Shown here: piece by piece, positions 1 through 7,081 of the stretch | Numbering within the stretch: the stretch's first letter is position 1 | Layout of the letters: each line of letters starts with the position of its first letter | Assembly (NCBI RefSeq): GCF_000770585.1 | Contig: NZ_JNCF01000023.1 | Span: forward strand, 1-41,275 | DNA length: 41,275 nucleotides | Direction: 5' to 3' | Source: Legionella norrlandica | Lineage (GTDB): Bacteria > Pseudomonadota > Gammaproteobacteria > Legionellales > Legionellaceae | Translations under genes and position numbers: made by a program | Notes under the pieces: model-generated | Told to the model about the DNA's origin: nothing | Databases searched by the model: none | Seen by the model: only the letters and a program-made list of their open reading frames with translations

Positions 1-1114
1 CCATTAATGTAATAGGCACGTTCATACCGGATAATAAGCTGACGCTCAAGAAAAAGCATCCCATAGGAACACCAGCATTACCTATTGCAGCTATAGTTGA
101 AATAAGCACCCATACGCCCATAGTAATATAAGAAACTTGAATACCATGACTCTGCATAAGGTAAATAACTGTAGCAAAAATAAAGGCTGCACAACCATTC
201 ATATTAATACTTGTGCATAAAGGCAAAACAAAACGACTAATTTGAGGTTTTACTTTTAAATTAGATTCCACCGTATTCATAGTAATCGGCAAAGTACCAA
301 CAGAGGACTTGGAAAAAAATGCCACTGATAAGGCAGGTAACATCGCTCTCATTGCTGAAAAAGGCTTAATGCCATTTGATTTCAACCATATAGGCAGAAT
401 GATTAAACCTTGTATCAAATTAGCCAAAACAACAATTAATAAGTATTGACCTATCCCTTTTATATCCATCCCTGAACGCAGTTGAATGACTGTGGCAGTG
501 ATAAAACCAAATAAACCTAAAGGGATCAATTTAATTATCCATCTTGTCATTACCAAAAACATCCCATGAGCACCTCGGAAAACTCGAGCAATGCTTTCTC
601 TTGAATCCACTTCAGGTATTTGTCTAACAGCAAAACCCACAACTATGCTTAGCAACAACACACCCATTACCTGCTGTTCTAAAAATGGGGACAAAAGATT
701 AGTAGGTATAATATTACTCAAATATCCAAGGTACCCTAAATTATTCGTCGAATTTAAGCTTCCTGTAGTTAAATTGACTTGCACAGTGCTTGGATGTATC
801 AATATATATAATATGCAACTTATCAATGCTGCTACTAAAGTGGTAGCAAAAGTATATTTAATTGTCCTTTGCCATACGTTTTTCATCAAACGATCAGTTT
901 GGTAATTTGACAAGGTAACAATAATGGATAATGAAATAATAGGTAAGCTAATGCACTTAAATAGCTTAATAAACAAATCAGAGATTAAAAGTCCTGCTTC
1001 TTTTAAAAAAGGCAAATCCGTTAACCCGCTTATTATGCCAAGTCCAATCATCAAGGCATAAATTAATGGAGTACCAACAATAAATTTATTCTTTGGGTGG
1101 TGTGCTGCACACAT
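1..1114 (-). CDS. Sodium:amino acid/dicarboxylate symporter (DAACS/SDF family), 3' end beyond window
   Basis: About 371 codons are visible, read from an ATG at 1114 with an AGGA ribosome site seven bases upstream (1123-1126); the gene continues past the left edge. The protein is highly hydrophobic with many membrane segments. It carries the two family hallmarks: a serine-rich re-entrant loop (SKSSVGTLP) and, further on, NMNGCAAF, the counterpart of the NMDGT substrate motif of glutamate transporters. The Asp that binds the substrate amino group in that motif is Asn here, and the following Thr is Cys. From memory, cystine symporters of the TcyP type also have NGC at this place, so cystine or a neutral amino acid is a possible substrate; this is inference. 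It acts in the inner membrane. A poly-cysteine leader ORF lies just upstream on the same strand. Family assignment is firm, substrate is not. Confidence 0.9.
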   Translation of the reverse strand, partial: MCAAHHPKNKFIVGTPLIYALMIGLGIISGLTDLPFLKEAGLLISDLFIKLFKCISLPIISLSIIVTLSNYQTDRLMKNVWQRTIKYTFATTLVAALISCILYILIHPSTVQVNLTTGSLNSTNNLGYLGYLSNIIPTNLLSPFLEQQVMGVLLLSIVVGFAVRQIPEVDSRESIARVFRGAHGMFLVMTRWIIKLIPLGLFGFITATVIQLRSGMDIKGIGQYLLIVVLANLIQGLIILPIWLKSNGIKPFSAMRAMLPALSVAFFSKSSVGTLPITMNTVESNLKVKPQISRFVLPLCTSINMNGCAAFIFATVIYLMQSHGIQVSYITMGVWVLISTIAAIGNAGVPMGCFFLSVSLLSGMNVPITLM

Positions 1115-1161
1115 GGTTAAATTCCTAATATATTAAATAAGTAAAATAAGTGGAGGCTTGA

Positions 1162-1302
1162 TTAACAGCAACAACAGCAGCAACAGCAGCAACAGCAGCA
1201 ACAGCAGCAACAGCAGCAACAACAAACGGCTTGGTAAAGGAAGCTATATGAGGAAGAATAGGGATATTGTAGTGTTCGAATTGACATAAAAGCTGTCACC
1301 AT
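1162..1302 (-). CDS. Candidate poly-cysteine leader peptide (46 aa, ends in 20 Cys)
   Basis: An ATG at 1302 opens a 46-codon frame. Residues 1-26 are mixed (start MVTAFMSIRT, end SFLYQAV) and are followed by 20 consecutive Cys codons (mainly TGC TGC TGT repeats) and then TAA at 1164-1162. A second in-frame ATG is residue 6 (1287). The symporter ATG follows 47 bases after the stop. A good promoter (TTGACT, 16 bp, TACAAT) ends about 28 bases before the ATG. No strong ribosome site precedes either ATG. Poly-cysteine short ORFs that act as cysteine-responsive attenuators are established in mycobacteria; a similar ribosome-stalling role here is inference. I see no clear intrinsic terminator or strong Shine-Dalgarno-sequestering stem between leader and symporter, so the mechanism is open. 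The alternative is a non-coding microsatellite that happens to lie in a Cys frame. Confidence 0.55.
   Translation of the reverse strand: MVTAFMSIRTLQYPYSSSYSFLYQAVCCCCCCCCCCCCCCCCCCCC
1164..1223. repeat. CAG/CAA microsatellite with five perfect 9-bp units
   Basis: Five tandem perfect copies of AACAGCAGC occupy 1173-1217, flanked by degenerate CAA/CAG triplets. On the minus strand the unit reads TGC TGC TGT in the leader frame, so gain or loss of a unit changes the leader by three Cys without shifting its frame. In the other minus frames it would read Leu or Ala/Val runs. No plus-strand ORF uses it: the Gln frame has a stop directly before the array. Confidence 0.95.
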
Positions 1303-1329
1303 AACCAATATTGTTCAATTAAATTACAT

Positions 1330-1357
1330 ATTGTAACACGATAAGTCTTAGAGTCAA
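1330..1357 (-). promoter_or_regulatory. Predicted sigma-70 promoter of the leader-symporter unit
   Basis: Reading the minus strand, TTGACT (1357-1352) and TACAAT (1335-1330) are separated by 16 bp. Transcription would begin near 1323, about 20 bases before the leader ATG. The rest of the gap up to the nagZ stop (1303-1473) shows nothing else I can name. Confidence 0.6.
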
Positions 1358-1473
1358 TAGTAAAAAACTTCTTTGTCAAACCAATTTAAAAATCTCACAC
1401 AACAAATAAATCCTTTGACAAATAAAGATTTAGGGTTTGATAGTATTCCTACTACCTTACTCCTAAATTGGTT

Positions 1474-2559
1474 TCACATATTAATTAATTCATTACAAGC
1501 AATCTGCTGCTTTAAACGCATTATTCTTCTATAAGCTTCATCAATACGTTGAGATGTAATTCGTTTATCAATTACTAATCGCTCAATAACATCAATAATT
1601 TCTGGGGCAGTAATTGTTCCTAACTGATTTGCAAATATTAGCATATCGGCTCCTGCATTAATGGTAAGGCAAAGAGCTTCATCTAACGAATAATGATTTG
1701 AAATAGCTTGCATCTGTAAATCATCACTAATAACTACCCCATCATACCCCATTCCTTCTCGCAGCAGTTTGGTCAAAATTTCATAAGACAGAGTAGCAGG
1801 CAACCCTTTCTTATCCAAATGCCTGTTAATAACATGTGCTGTCATCACCATCACTGGATTGCATTGATCTTTTAATAAACCACGATAAAGATCTAGCTCA
1901 TCCATTTGAAATGTTTCCGTAACATCTACAAAGCCTTCATGAGTATCACCTTCCGCACTTCCATGACCAGGAAAATGTTTATAGGCGCAAGTAATACCAT
2001 AGCGGCTAAAAATGTCCACAAACTGTTTAGCTAACCGGATAATAATCTCCGGATTAGCAGAAAAACTCCTCCCGAGTTTCCCTATAATACCAACTTGATC
2101 ATTTAAATTCAGATCAACTACTGGAGCAAAGTTCAAATTAAATCCTAATGATTTCAGAGTAACCGCCATTTGGTTCACTTCTTCATCAAAATCATCACAG
2201 GATAATCTTGCAAGTTCAGAGGCTTTTAGAGTAGGCATGCATCCTTCTATTTTGCTGAGCCGATCAACTGCTCCTCCCTCATAATCAATTGCAGTTAGTA
2301 ATGGCAGAGCATTATCTCCTGAAAACATTGAAGAATAATAATTGAGTTGGCGGATCAGTTGTTTGATCTGTGCCTGGTTTTTTAAATTCTTCCCATATAA
2401 TCCTGTTGAAAGATCCTTATCAAATAATATGACTCCACCCAAACCATCATTAGATAACCACTGAGCAACGGGACTTTTATCATTTAGCTCAGAACCGCTA
2501 AATCCCATGATTAACATTTGTCCAATTCTATTTCTTATTGTAATCAATTGTTGCTCCAT
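1474..2559 (-). CDS. nagZ: Beta-N-acetylhexosaminidase (glycoside hydrolase family 3)
   Basis: The 361-residue protein is close to the usual NagZ length (about 340). Family 3 hallmarks are present: KHFPGHG at about 194-200, followed by the loop GSAEGDTHEG whose His acts with Asp in NagZ acid/base catalysis, and VVISDDLQM at about 275-283 with the nucleophilic Asp. There is no signal peptide, as expected for the cytoplasmic enzyme that removes GlcNAc from anhydromuropeptides during cell-wall recycling. The ATG at 2559 has only a weak ribosome site. The gene is not clearly in an operon: the leader promoter lies downstream and a 168-base gap lies upstream. Function is confident from the motifs; the symbol rests on family resemblance. 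Confidence 0.88.
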   Translation of the reverse strand: MEQQLITIRNRIGQMLIMGFSGSELNDKSPVAQWLSNDGLGGVILFDKDLSTGLYGKNLKNQAQIKQLIRQLNYYSSMFSGDNALPLLTAIDYEGGAVDRLSKIEGCMPTLKASELARLSCDDFDEEVNQMAVTLKSLGFNLNFAPVVDLNLNDQVGIIGKLGRSFSANPEIIIRLAKQFVDIFSRYGITCAYKHFPGHGSAEGDTHEGFVDVTETFQMDELDLYRGLLKDQCNPVMVMTAHVINRHLDKKGLPATLSYEILTKLLREGMGYDGVVISDDLQMQAISNHYSLDEALCLTINAGADMLIFANQLGTITAPEIIDVIERLVIDKRITSQRIDEAYRRIMRLKQQIACNELINM

Positions 2560-2727
2560 CTTAAAATTATGCTATGAAATCATACACAAAGATGTCCGTT
2601 ATGGCTATGTCTTGCTTCAGTCAAAATTTTGCCCACAGCAAACTATCCTAATCACTGGGGTAATTTGAATAAAGCCTGATGGCTATGCTATCAGACATCT
2701 ACTTTACTTATGATAAAATAGTAGAAA

Positions 2728-3174
2728 TTACAGCTTTGGGGCGGGAATACTATCAAAATCGCATTGGCAATTACCTCCTGCTTTTGGAGGAAAAGGTACT
2801 TGAGCAAAATCTGATGGGTAACAAATTGGAATAGTCCATGCCAAATCTCCGGGGTTAATTTTAGCCGGTAAGTACCAATTTCTTAAACCTGGATAAGTTT
2901 TACCAGCATCATTCTCCCAAAATACAGGGGAAAATTGAGCAACATACCTGAGTCCTTGCGCTGGTTCACAATTAAAAGTGCCTCTGGCCCATGGCTTTCC
3001 CTTAGGGGCAGTAACAGTCAATAAAGTCTTTGATGTCAATTCATCAATGACGTCAACAGTAACATTATATTCCGTCCAGCAACTGTCTTTAGCTAAAGTA
3101 TAGATACAAGTAAAAGCCCAAAGTGAAGTGTTTATTAGGGTGAATAAAGACACAAAAAATAAGCGTAAGAACAT
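2728..3174 (-). CDS. Small exported protein of unknown function
   Basis: The 148-residue product begins with a typical signal peptide (hydrophobic MFLRLFFVSLFTLINTSLWA, cleavage after Ala likely). The mature part has six Cys (CIY, DSCW, NCEP, ICYP and CQC near the end), which suggests disulfide bonds in the periplasm or outside, and many Pro and aromatic residues. An AGGAT ribosome site precedes the ATG. It does not match a family I recognise; it has the look of a Legionella-restricted secreted protein. The neighbours give no functional hint. Confidence 0.75.
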   Translation of the reverse strand: MFLRLFFVSLFTLINTSLWAFTCIYTLAKDSCWTEYNVTVDVIDELTSKTLLTVTAPKGKPWARGTFNCEPAQGLRYVAQFSPVFWENDAGKTYPGLRNWYLPAKINPGDLAWTIPICYPSDFAQVPFPPKAGGNCQCDFDSIPAPKL

Positions 3175-3294
3175 GATTCAATCCTAAGATTTATGAACCA
3201 GAATTACTATTAGTATAGTATATAAACAATTTACAACCCCTTGACTTCGGCATCTATATCCTGCACCACATAATGACTTCAACTCATTTGCAAA

Positions 3295-3729
3295 TTATCT
3301 AAAACATAAACAAGAATTATAATCAGACTCAGGATCTAAATCAGGATTAATCGACTTGGCAAGCGTCTCCAAACCATAACCAACTGCTAATAAAGTAGCC
3401 GCTAAAGTCCAGCCAGCTAATACTGCAAGTCCAACCCCTGGAACTCCTAAAACAAAGGATAAACCAACAGCAACCATTGACGTAATAGGTGAAGCAATTA
3501 AGAGTGGCACTGGGTCTAAATTACCTCTAGAAAACATAGAACCTAAAACAAAACCAGTTAAAAAGCTATTATGATTTCTCTGTGCTGCGGCAAGTATAAC
3601 AAGATCAATCGCCACAGTGCCAACAACTGCCATAATTAAAAGTCCGCCTGCTCCACCATATTTTAGTCCGGTGCCAATAATAAAACTAAAATTAGAGATC
3701 CCTTTTTGTATAGAATGTTGCAGTGCCAT
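3295..3729 (-). CDS. Small hydrophobic membrane protein of unknown function
   Basis: This is a 144-residue protein with three or four Ala/Gly/Val-rich hydrophobic stretches (about 20-55, 70-95 and 98-118) and a short polar tail containing a CLC motif near the C-terminus. A strong AAGGAG ribosome site lies before the ATG at 3729. It has no recognisable domain. The hydrophobic stretches suggest insertion in a bacterial or, if secreted, a host membrane; the latter is only a possibility. Confidence 0.7.
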   Translation of the reverse strand: MALQHSIQKGISNFSFIIGTGLKYGGAGGLLIMAVVGTVAIDLVILAAAQRNHNSFLTGFVLGSMFSRGNLDPVPLLIASPITSMVAVGLSFVLGVPGVGLAVLAGWTLAATLLAVGYGLETLAKSINPDLDPESDYNSCLCFR

Positions 3730-3865
3730 TGGCTTTCTCTCCTTAAAAAGTGAGCAAAATACATAAAATTAAAATTGTAATCAATAAATTAATTAAGCAG
3801 TTTGTATTGGATTAAATTACCAACCTTTAAAAAAAATTATAAATTTAAGTTGCAAAGAAAAATAA

Positions 3866-3887
3866 ATATTTTAATATATTAAAATAT
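3866..3887. promoter_or_regulatory. 22-bp perfect palindrome, candidate ArsR-type operator
   Basis: The two 11-base arms (ATATTTTAATA and its exact complement) form an uninterrupted palindrome that ends 19 bases before the regulator ATG. ArsR/SmtB repressors bind AT-rich inverted repeats of this kind at their own promoters, so autoregulation of the regulator-SulP-carbonic anhydrase unit is the natural reading. The AT-rich surroundings make chance palindromes more likely than usual. Confidence 0.6.
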
Positions 3888-3906
3888 ACTAATATTGGAA
3901 TTTACT

Positions 3907-4296
3907 ATGCCCTCTAGAAAATTAGTTTCCGAGAAAATGGCAGAATTTTTAAGTGCGATCGCCCACCAACACCGCATCCGAATCATTGAAGAACTGTATG
4001 CAGGCGAGCAAAATGTCAACGGTCTTCAAGCCATTTTAGGAACAAGTCACTCGGTAGTTTCACAACATTTGTCTATTTTAAGAGCCAACAAGGTAGTCAA
4101 ACAACGCAAAGAAGGGAACCAGGTTTATTATCAACTGGCTCAACCAGAATTGGCAAGTTGGTTACTTCAAGGATTAGCTTATCTTGAAGGCGGTTTGCAA
4201 TCTGATGAAGTCATCCGCTCAGCAGTTAATGAAGTAAAAACTATATGGAGCCATACTCCAGATAATTCCTTTAAGGATGGTGGATCAAATGTATAA
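3907..4296 (+). CDS. ArsR-family transcriptional regulator without cysteines
   Basis: The preferred start is the ATG at 3907 (MPSRKLV), with GGA eight bases before it; an in-frame TTG at 3895 is an alternative. The roughly 129-residue protein has the ArsR winged helix: a helix with the HQHRIRIIEEL motif, recognition helix TSHSVVSQHLSILRANKVV (about 52-70) and a wing with KEGNQVYYQL. It contains no Cys at all, so it lacks the thiol metal or persulfide sites of ArsR, SmtB or BigR types; its signal is unknown. It sits 86 bases before a SulP transporter and behind a palindrome, which suggests it represses the bicarbonate-transport genes as well as itself. The regulation is inferred. Confidence 0.88.
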   Translation: MPSRKLVSEKMAEFLSAIAHQHRIRIIEELYAGEQNVNGLQAILGTSHSVVSQHLSILRANKVVKQRKEGNQVYYQLAQPELASWLLQGLAYLEGGLQSDEVIRSAVNEVKTIWSHTPDNSFKDGGSNV

Positions 4297-4382
4297 AACC
4301 TCATACTCTAGGCGCTTAAAAATCCCAAGTGTCCCGATAATTAGAAAGCAATATGTGCTCATTAATGAAAGGGAGATATAAT

Positions 4383-5918
4383 ATGCTCAAAGAATTCAAA
4401 AGCGACCTTATGGCAAGTATTGTAGTATTCTTTGTAGCACTGCCATTATGCCTTGGTATTGCTTTAGCCTCAGGCGCGCCCTTGTTCTCAGGCATTATAG
4501 CAGGGATAGTAGGTGGCATAGTAGTCGGTACAGCCAGTGGCTCACACTTAGGCGTTAGCGGACCTGCTGCGGGGTTAGCTGTTATTGTATATACTGCCAT
4601 CAACCTATTAGGCTCTTGGCATGCATTCTTATTGGCTGTCATTCTAGCTGGCGTTATTCAAATTATTATGGGCTATGCAAAAGCTGGATTCATTGCTTAT
4701 TTTTTTCCCTCTTCAGTCATAAAAGGAATGCTTGCAGGTATAGGGCTATTGATTATTTTAAAACAAATTCCCCATGCCTTAGGTTATGATAATGATTCAG
4801 TTGGCGACCTTTCATATTTTCAAACGAGTGGCGAAACCACGTTTACATCTATTAGTAGCGCATTCAATGCATTTACACCAGGTGCCATTTTAATTTCCAC
4901 CTTATCATTAGTAGTCCTAATTTTTTGGGAAACCTTTTTAACAAAAAAGCATAGGATTTTCCAATTAATACAAGGACCTGTAGTCGTTGTTTTAATGGGA
5001 ATTACGATGAACCTGCTGTTTCAATCGAATATCTTAAATTTTAGCTTAGCTCCAGACCATTTAGTGAAGATCCCTGTTGCGAATAATCTAATTGAATTTT
5101 TTAAACAGTTTACTTTTCCAGACTTTTCTGCAATAAGCCATCTCCAAGTCTGGAAAACTGCCATTGTTTTAGCTATTGTAGCAAGCTTGGAAACCCTGCT
5201 TTGTGTGGAGGCCACCGACAAGCTGGATCCCTTTAAAAGGGTGACGCCAACCAATAGAGAACTAAAAGCCCAGGGACTTGGTAATATAGTCTCAGGACTG
5301 TGTGGTGGGTTACCTATTACCCAGGTCATTGTTCGTAGCTCCGCAAACATTGCATTTGGTGGAAAAACCAAGCTTTCTACAATACTGCATGGTATTTTTT
5401 TATTAATCAGCGCTGCTACTATTGCTAAATTTCTAAATTTTATTCCTCTTGCAAGCCTTGCTGCTATATTAATTATGATAGGTTATAAATTAGCCAAACC
5501 AGCGTTGTTTCAACATTTATATCGACTAGGACAAGAACAATTCGTCCCTTTTATAGCCACAATTGTAGGCATTTTGGCAACTGATTTGCTTAAAGGAATT
5601 TGTATTGGTATGGCTTTTGGTATTTTTTATACCTTACGCCACAGTTATCGGAATGCCTATTATATGAAAGATATAATCACCAAAGAAAATGAACATACGA
5701 TTCATCATCTCGTATTGGCAGAAGAGGTATCTTTCTTTAATAAGGCCAGCATCATTCAAGCTCTCGATGCTATCCCACCTTATTCAAAAATAATTATTGA
5801 TTGCTCAAACTCAAAGTCTATTGCCTACGATGTAGCTGAATACATACGTGATTATAGAGTAAATGCAAAAATGAAAAATATTACTGTTGAAACAATCGAT
5901 TTTATTGAGCCCGTTTAA
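4383..5918 (+). CDS. SulP-family anion transporter with STAS domain (probable bicarbonate uptake)
   Basis: The ATG at 4383 (MLKEFKSD) is preceded by GGGAG and gives 511 residues; an upstream in-frame ATG at 4353 lacks a comparable site. The first 400 residues are a hydrophobic SulP membrane domain with a typical opening (DLMASIVVFFVALPLCLGIA) and a conserved segment GLCGGLPITQVIVRSSANI. The last 80 residues form a STAS domain (IIIDCSNSKSIAYDVAEYI). SulP proteins exchange or import sulfate, bicarbonate and other anions. The gene directly downstream is a carbonic anhydrase, as in known SulP-carbonic anhydrase pairs, so bicarbonate is the favoured substrate by context. Confidence 0.9.
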   Translation: MLKEFKSDLMASIVVFFVALPLCLGIALASGAPLFSGIIAGIVGGIVVGTASGSHLGVSGPAAGLAVIVYTAINLLGSWHAFLLAVILAGVIQIIMGYAKAGFIAYFFPSSVIKGMLAGIGLLIILKQIPHALGYDNDSVGDLSYFQTSGETTFTSISSAFNAFTPGAILISTLSLVVLIFWETFLTKKHRIFQLIQGPVVVVLMGITMNLLFQSNILNFSLAPDHLVKIPVANNLIEFFKQFTFPDFSAISHLQVWKTAIVLAIVASLETLLCVEATDKLDPFKRVTPTNRELKAQGLGNIVSGLCGGLPITQVIVRSSANIAFGGKTKLSTILHGIFLLISAATIAKFLNFIPLASLAAILIMIGYKLAKPALFQHLYRLGQEQFVPFIATIVGILATDLLKGICIGMAFGIFYTLRHSYRNAYYMKDIITKENEHTIHHLVLAEEVSFFNKASIIQALDAIPPYSKIIIDCSNSKSIAYDVAEYIRDYRVNAKMKNITVETIDFIEPV

Positions 5919-5946
5919 TACTCAGACTCTGCATAGGAGCATAAAA

Positions 5947-6596
5947 ATGAAAACATTGACTAAAGAAATGCAAGAGGCTATTACGCCTACAATTGCATTG
6001 CATTTATTGCAAGAAGGGAACAAACGATTTGTAAATAACTTAAAGGTTAATCGTAACCTGTTACAGCAGGCTAATGAAACCTCGGACGGGCAACATCCCT
6101 TTGCAATTATTTTAAGTTGTATTGATTCACGCACCTCAGTTGAGTTGATTTTTGACCAGGGTTTAGGCGATGTATTTAGCGTACGTATTGCAGGAACCAT
6201 TATTAATGAAGATATTTTAGGAAGTATGGAGTTTGCTTGTAAAATAGCAGGGGCTAAGATAATAGTGGTTTTGGGGCACACAAAATGTGGCGCAATTAAA
6301 GGTGCGTGTGATCATATAGAAATGGGTAGTTTAACTGCATTGCTAAGTAAAATACAACCCGCTGTTAGGCTGAAAAAACTATAGTCGAAAACCGTACATC
6401 AAGTAACGAGGAATTTATGGAAAAGGTTACAATGATTAATATAAAAAGAACGGTACATGCTGTTATGGAGCGCAGTCCCATTTTAAAAGAACTTATTGAA
6501 ACAGGAGAGTGTGGGATTATTGGTGGGAATCATGATATCTCAACAGGTGAAGTGAGTTTTTATCAAGATACTAAATTCGGTTTTTTTAAAGACTGA
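5947..6596 (+). pseudogene. Beta-carbonic anhydrase, frameshifted near residue 140
   Basis: The ATG at 5947 follows AGGAGC. Frame 1 holds all zinc-site and active-site residues of the beta class: ILSCIDSRTS (Cys, Asp, Arg) and VLGHTKCGAIKGACD (His, Cys). It then meets a stop at 6382-6384. The remaining C-terminus (ENRTSSNEEF, then MINIKRTVHAVMERSPILKE to FGFFKD) continues in another frame to TGA at 6594-6596. Adding one base (not T) after GTT at 6364-6366 restores a normal protein of about 216 residues. So either a recent one-base deletion or a sequence error. The enzyme interconverts CO2 and bicarbonate and would work with the SulP transporter 28 bases upstream. The lost C-terminus includes helices needed for the usual fold, so the truncated form is probably inactive. 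Confidence 0.88.
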
Positions 6597-6702
6597 ACTC
6601 GATAATTTGTATCTTTTTGAAAATATCATGCCAATAGAAACAAAACCATAGAGAGGTAAATCAGTATAAAGATAAACTGCTGGTTTGAGTAGATCATACT
6701 TG

Positions 6703-6742
6703 ACCTGACAGTGACCGATTTTTCAAGAAGCGTATGTCAGGT
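6703..6742. repeat. Inverted repeat, 8-bp arms
   Basis: ACCTGACA (6703-6710) and TGTCAGGT (6735-6742) are perfectly complementary across a 24-base loop, and the right arm overlaps the stop of the small minus-strand ORF. It could be a protein-binding site or a weak transcription stop; no T-run supports an intrinsic terminator. The rest of 6597-6736 shows nothing. Confidence 0.35.
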
Positions 6743-7015
6743 AAAATTTAGCATCGATTCTTTATTATCGATTTCCTTCCATTGGGCAGATGATGTAGAT
6801 CGATTCCCCTTATAGAAAAATGAAGATGCACTTAGTGAACGCCTCAGTAATCTGGGTTGCTTTTCTTGTGAAGACTCATCCACATCAGGTTTTGATGAAA
6901 TAGGACACAGAGAATGATCGGGATGAAAAAAACTCTCTGAATATACCAAAGGGTTTAGAGTGCCCATAAGCCCCTCAGAGATAAGTTTTATTTTTTTTAC
7001 ATCTTTGATTGACAC
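6737..7015 (-). CDS. Doubtful small protein of unknown function
   Basis: This is a 92-codon frame starting at a GTG (MSIKDVKKIKL) without a clear ribosome site; an internal ATG (MGTLNPLV) gives a shorter version. The product is rich in Ser, Lys and Glu and has no membrane segment, signal peptide or recognisable domain. The C-terminal 20 residues are polar with several Glu, a composition seen in some Dot/Icm substrates, but this is too weak to call. It is divergent from the PhoD-like gene. It may be non-coding. Confidence 0.35.
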   Translation of the reverse strand: MSIKDVKKIKLISEGLMGTLNPLVYSESFFHPDHSLCPISSKPDVDESSQEKQPRLLRRSLSASSFFYKGNRSTSSAQWKEIDNKESMLNFT

Positions 7016-7081
7016 TTATTCAAAGTCTCTGTACATGCTACACTGTAATAATCAAAATTTGAAATAATCTAAATCACTAAT

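Noticed and set aside
591-905. Plus-strand frame of 104 codons
   Set aside because: It lies opposite the symporter, whose motifs and ribosome site show the real frame.
1164-1223. The CAG/CAA repeat as a plus-strand poly-Gln coding stretch or as a CRISPR-like array
   Set aside because: The Gln frame is closed by a stop directly before the repeat and has no start; there are no spacers, so it is not CRISPR.
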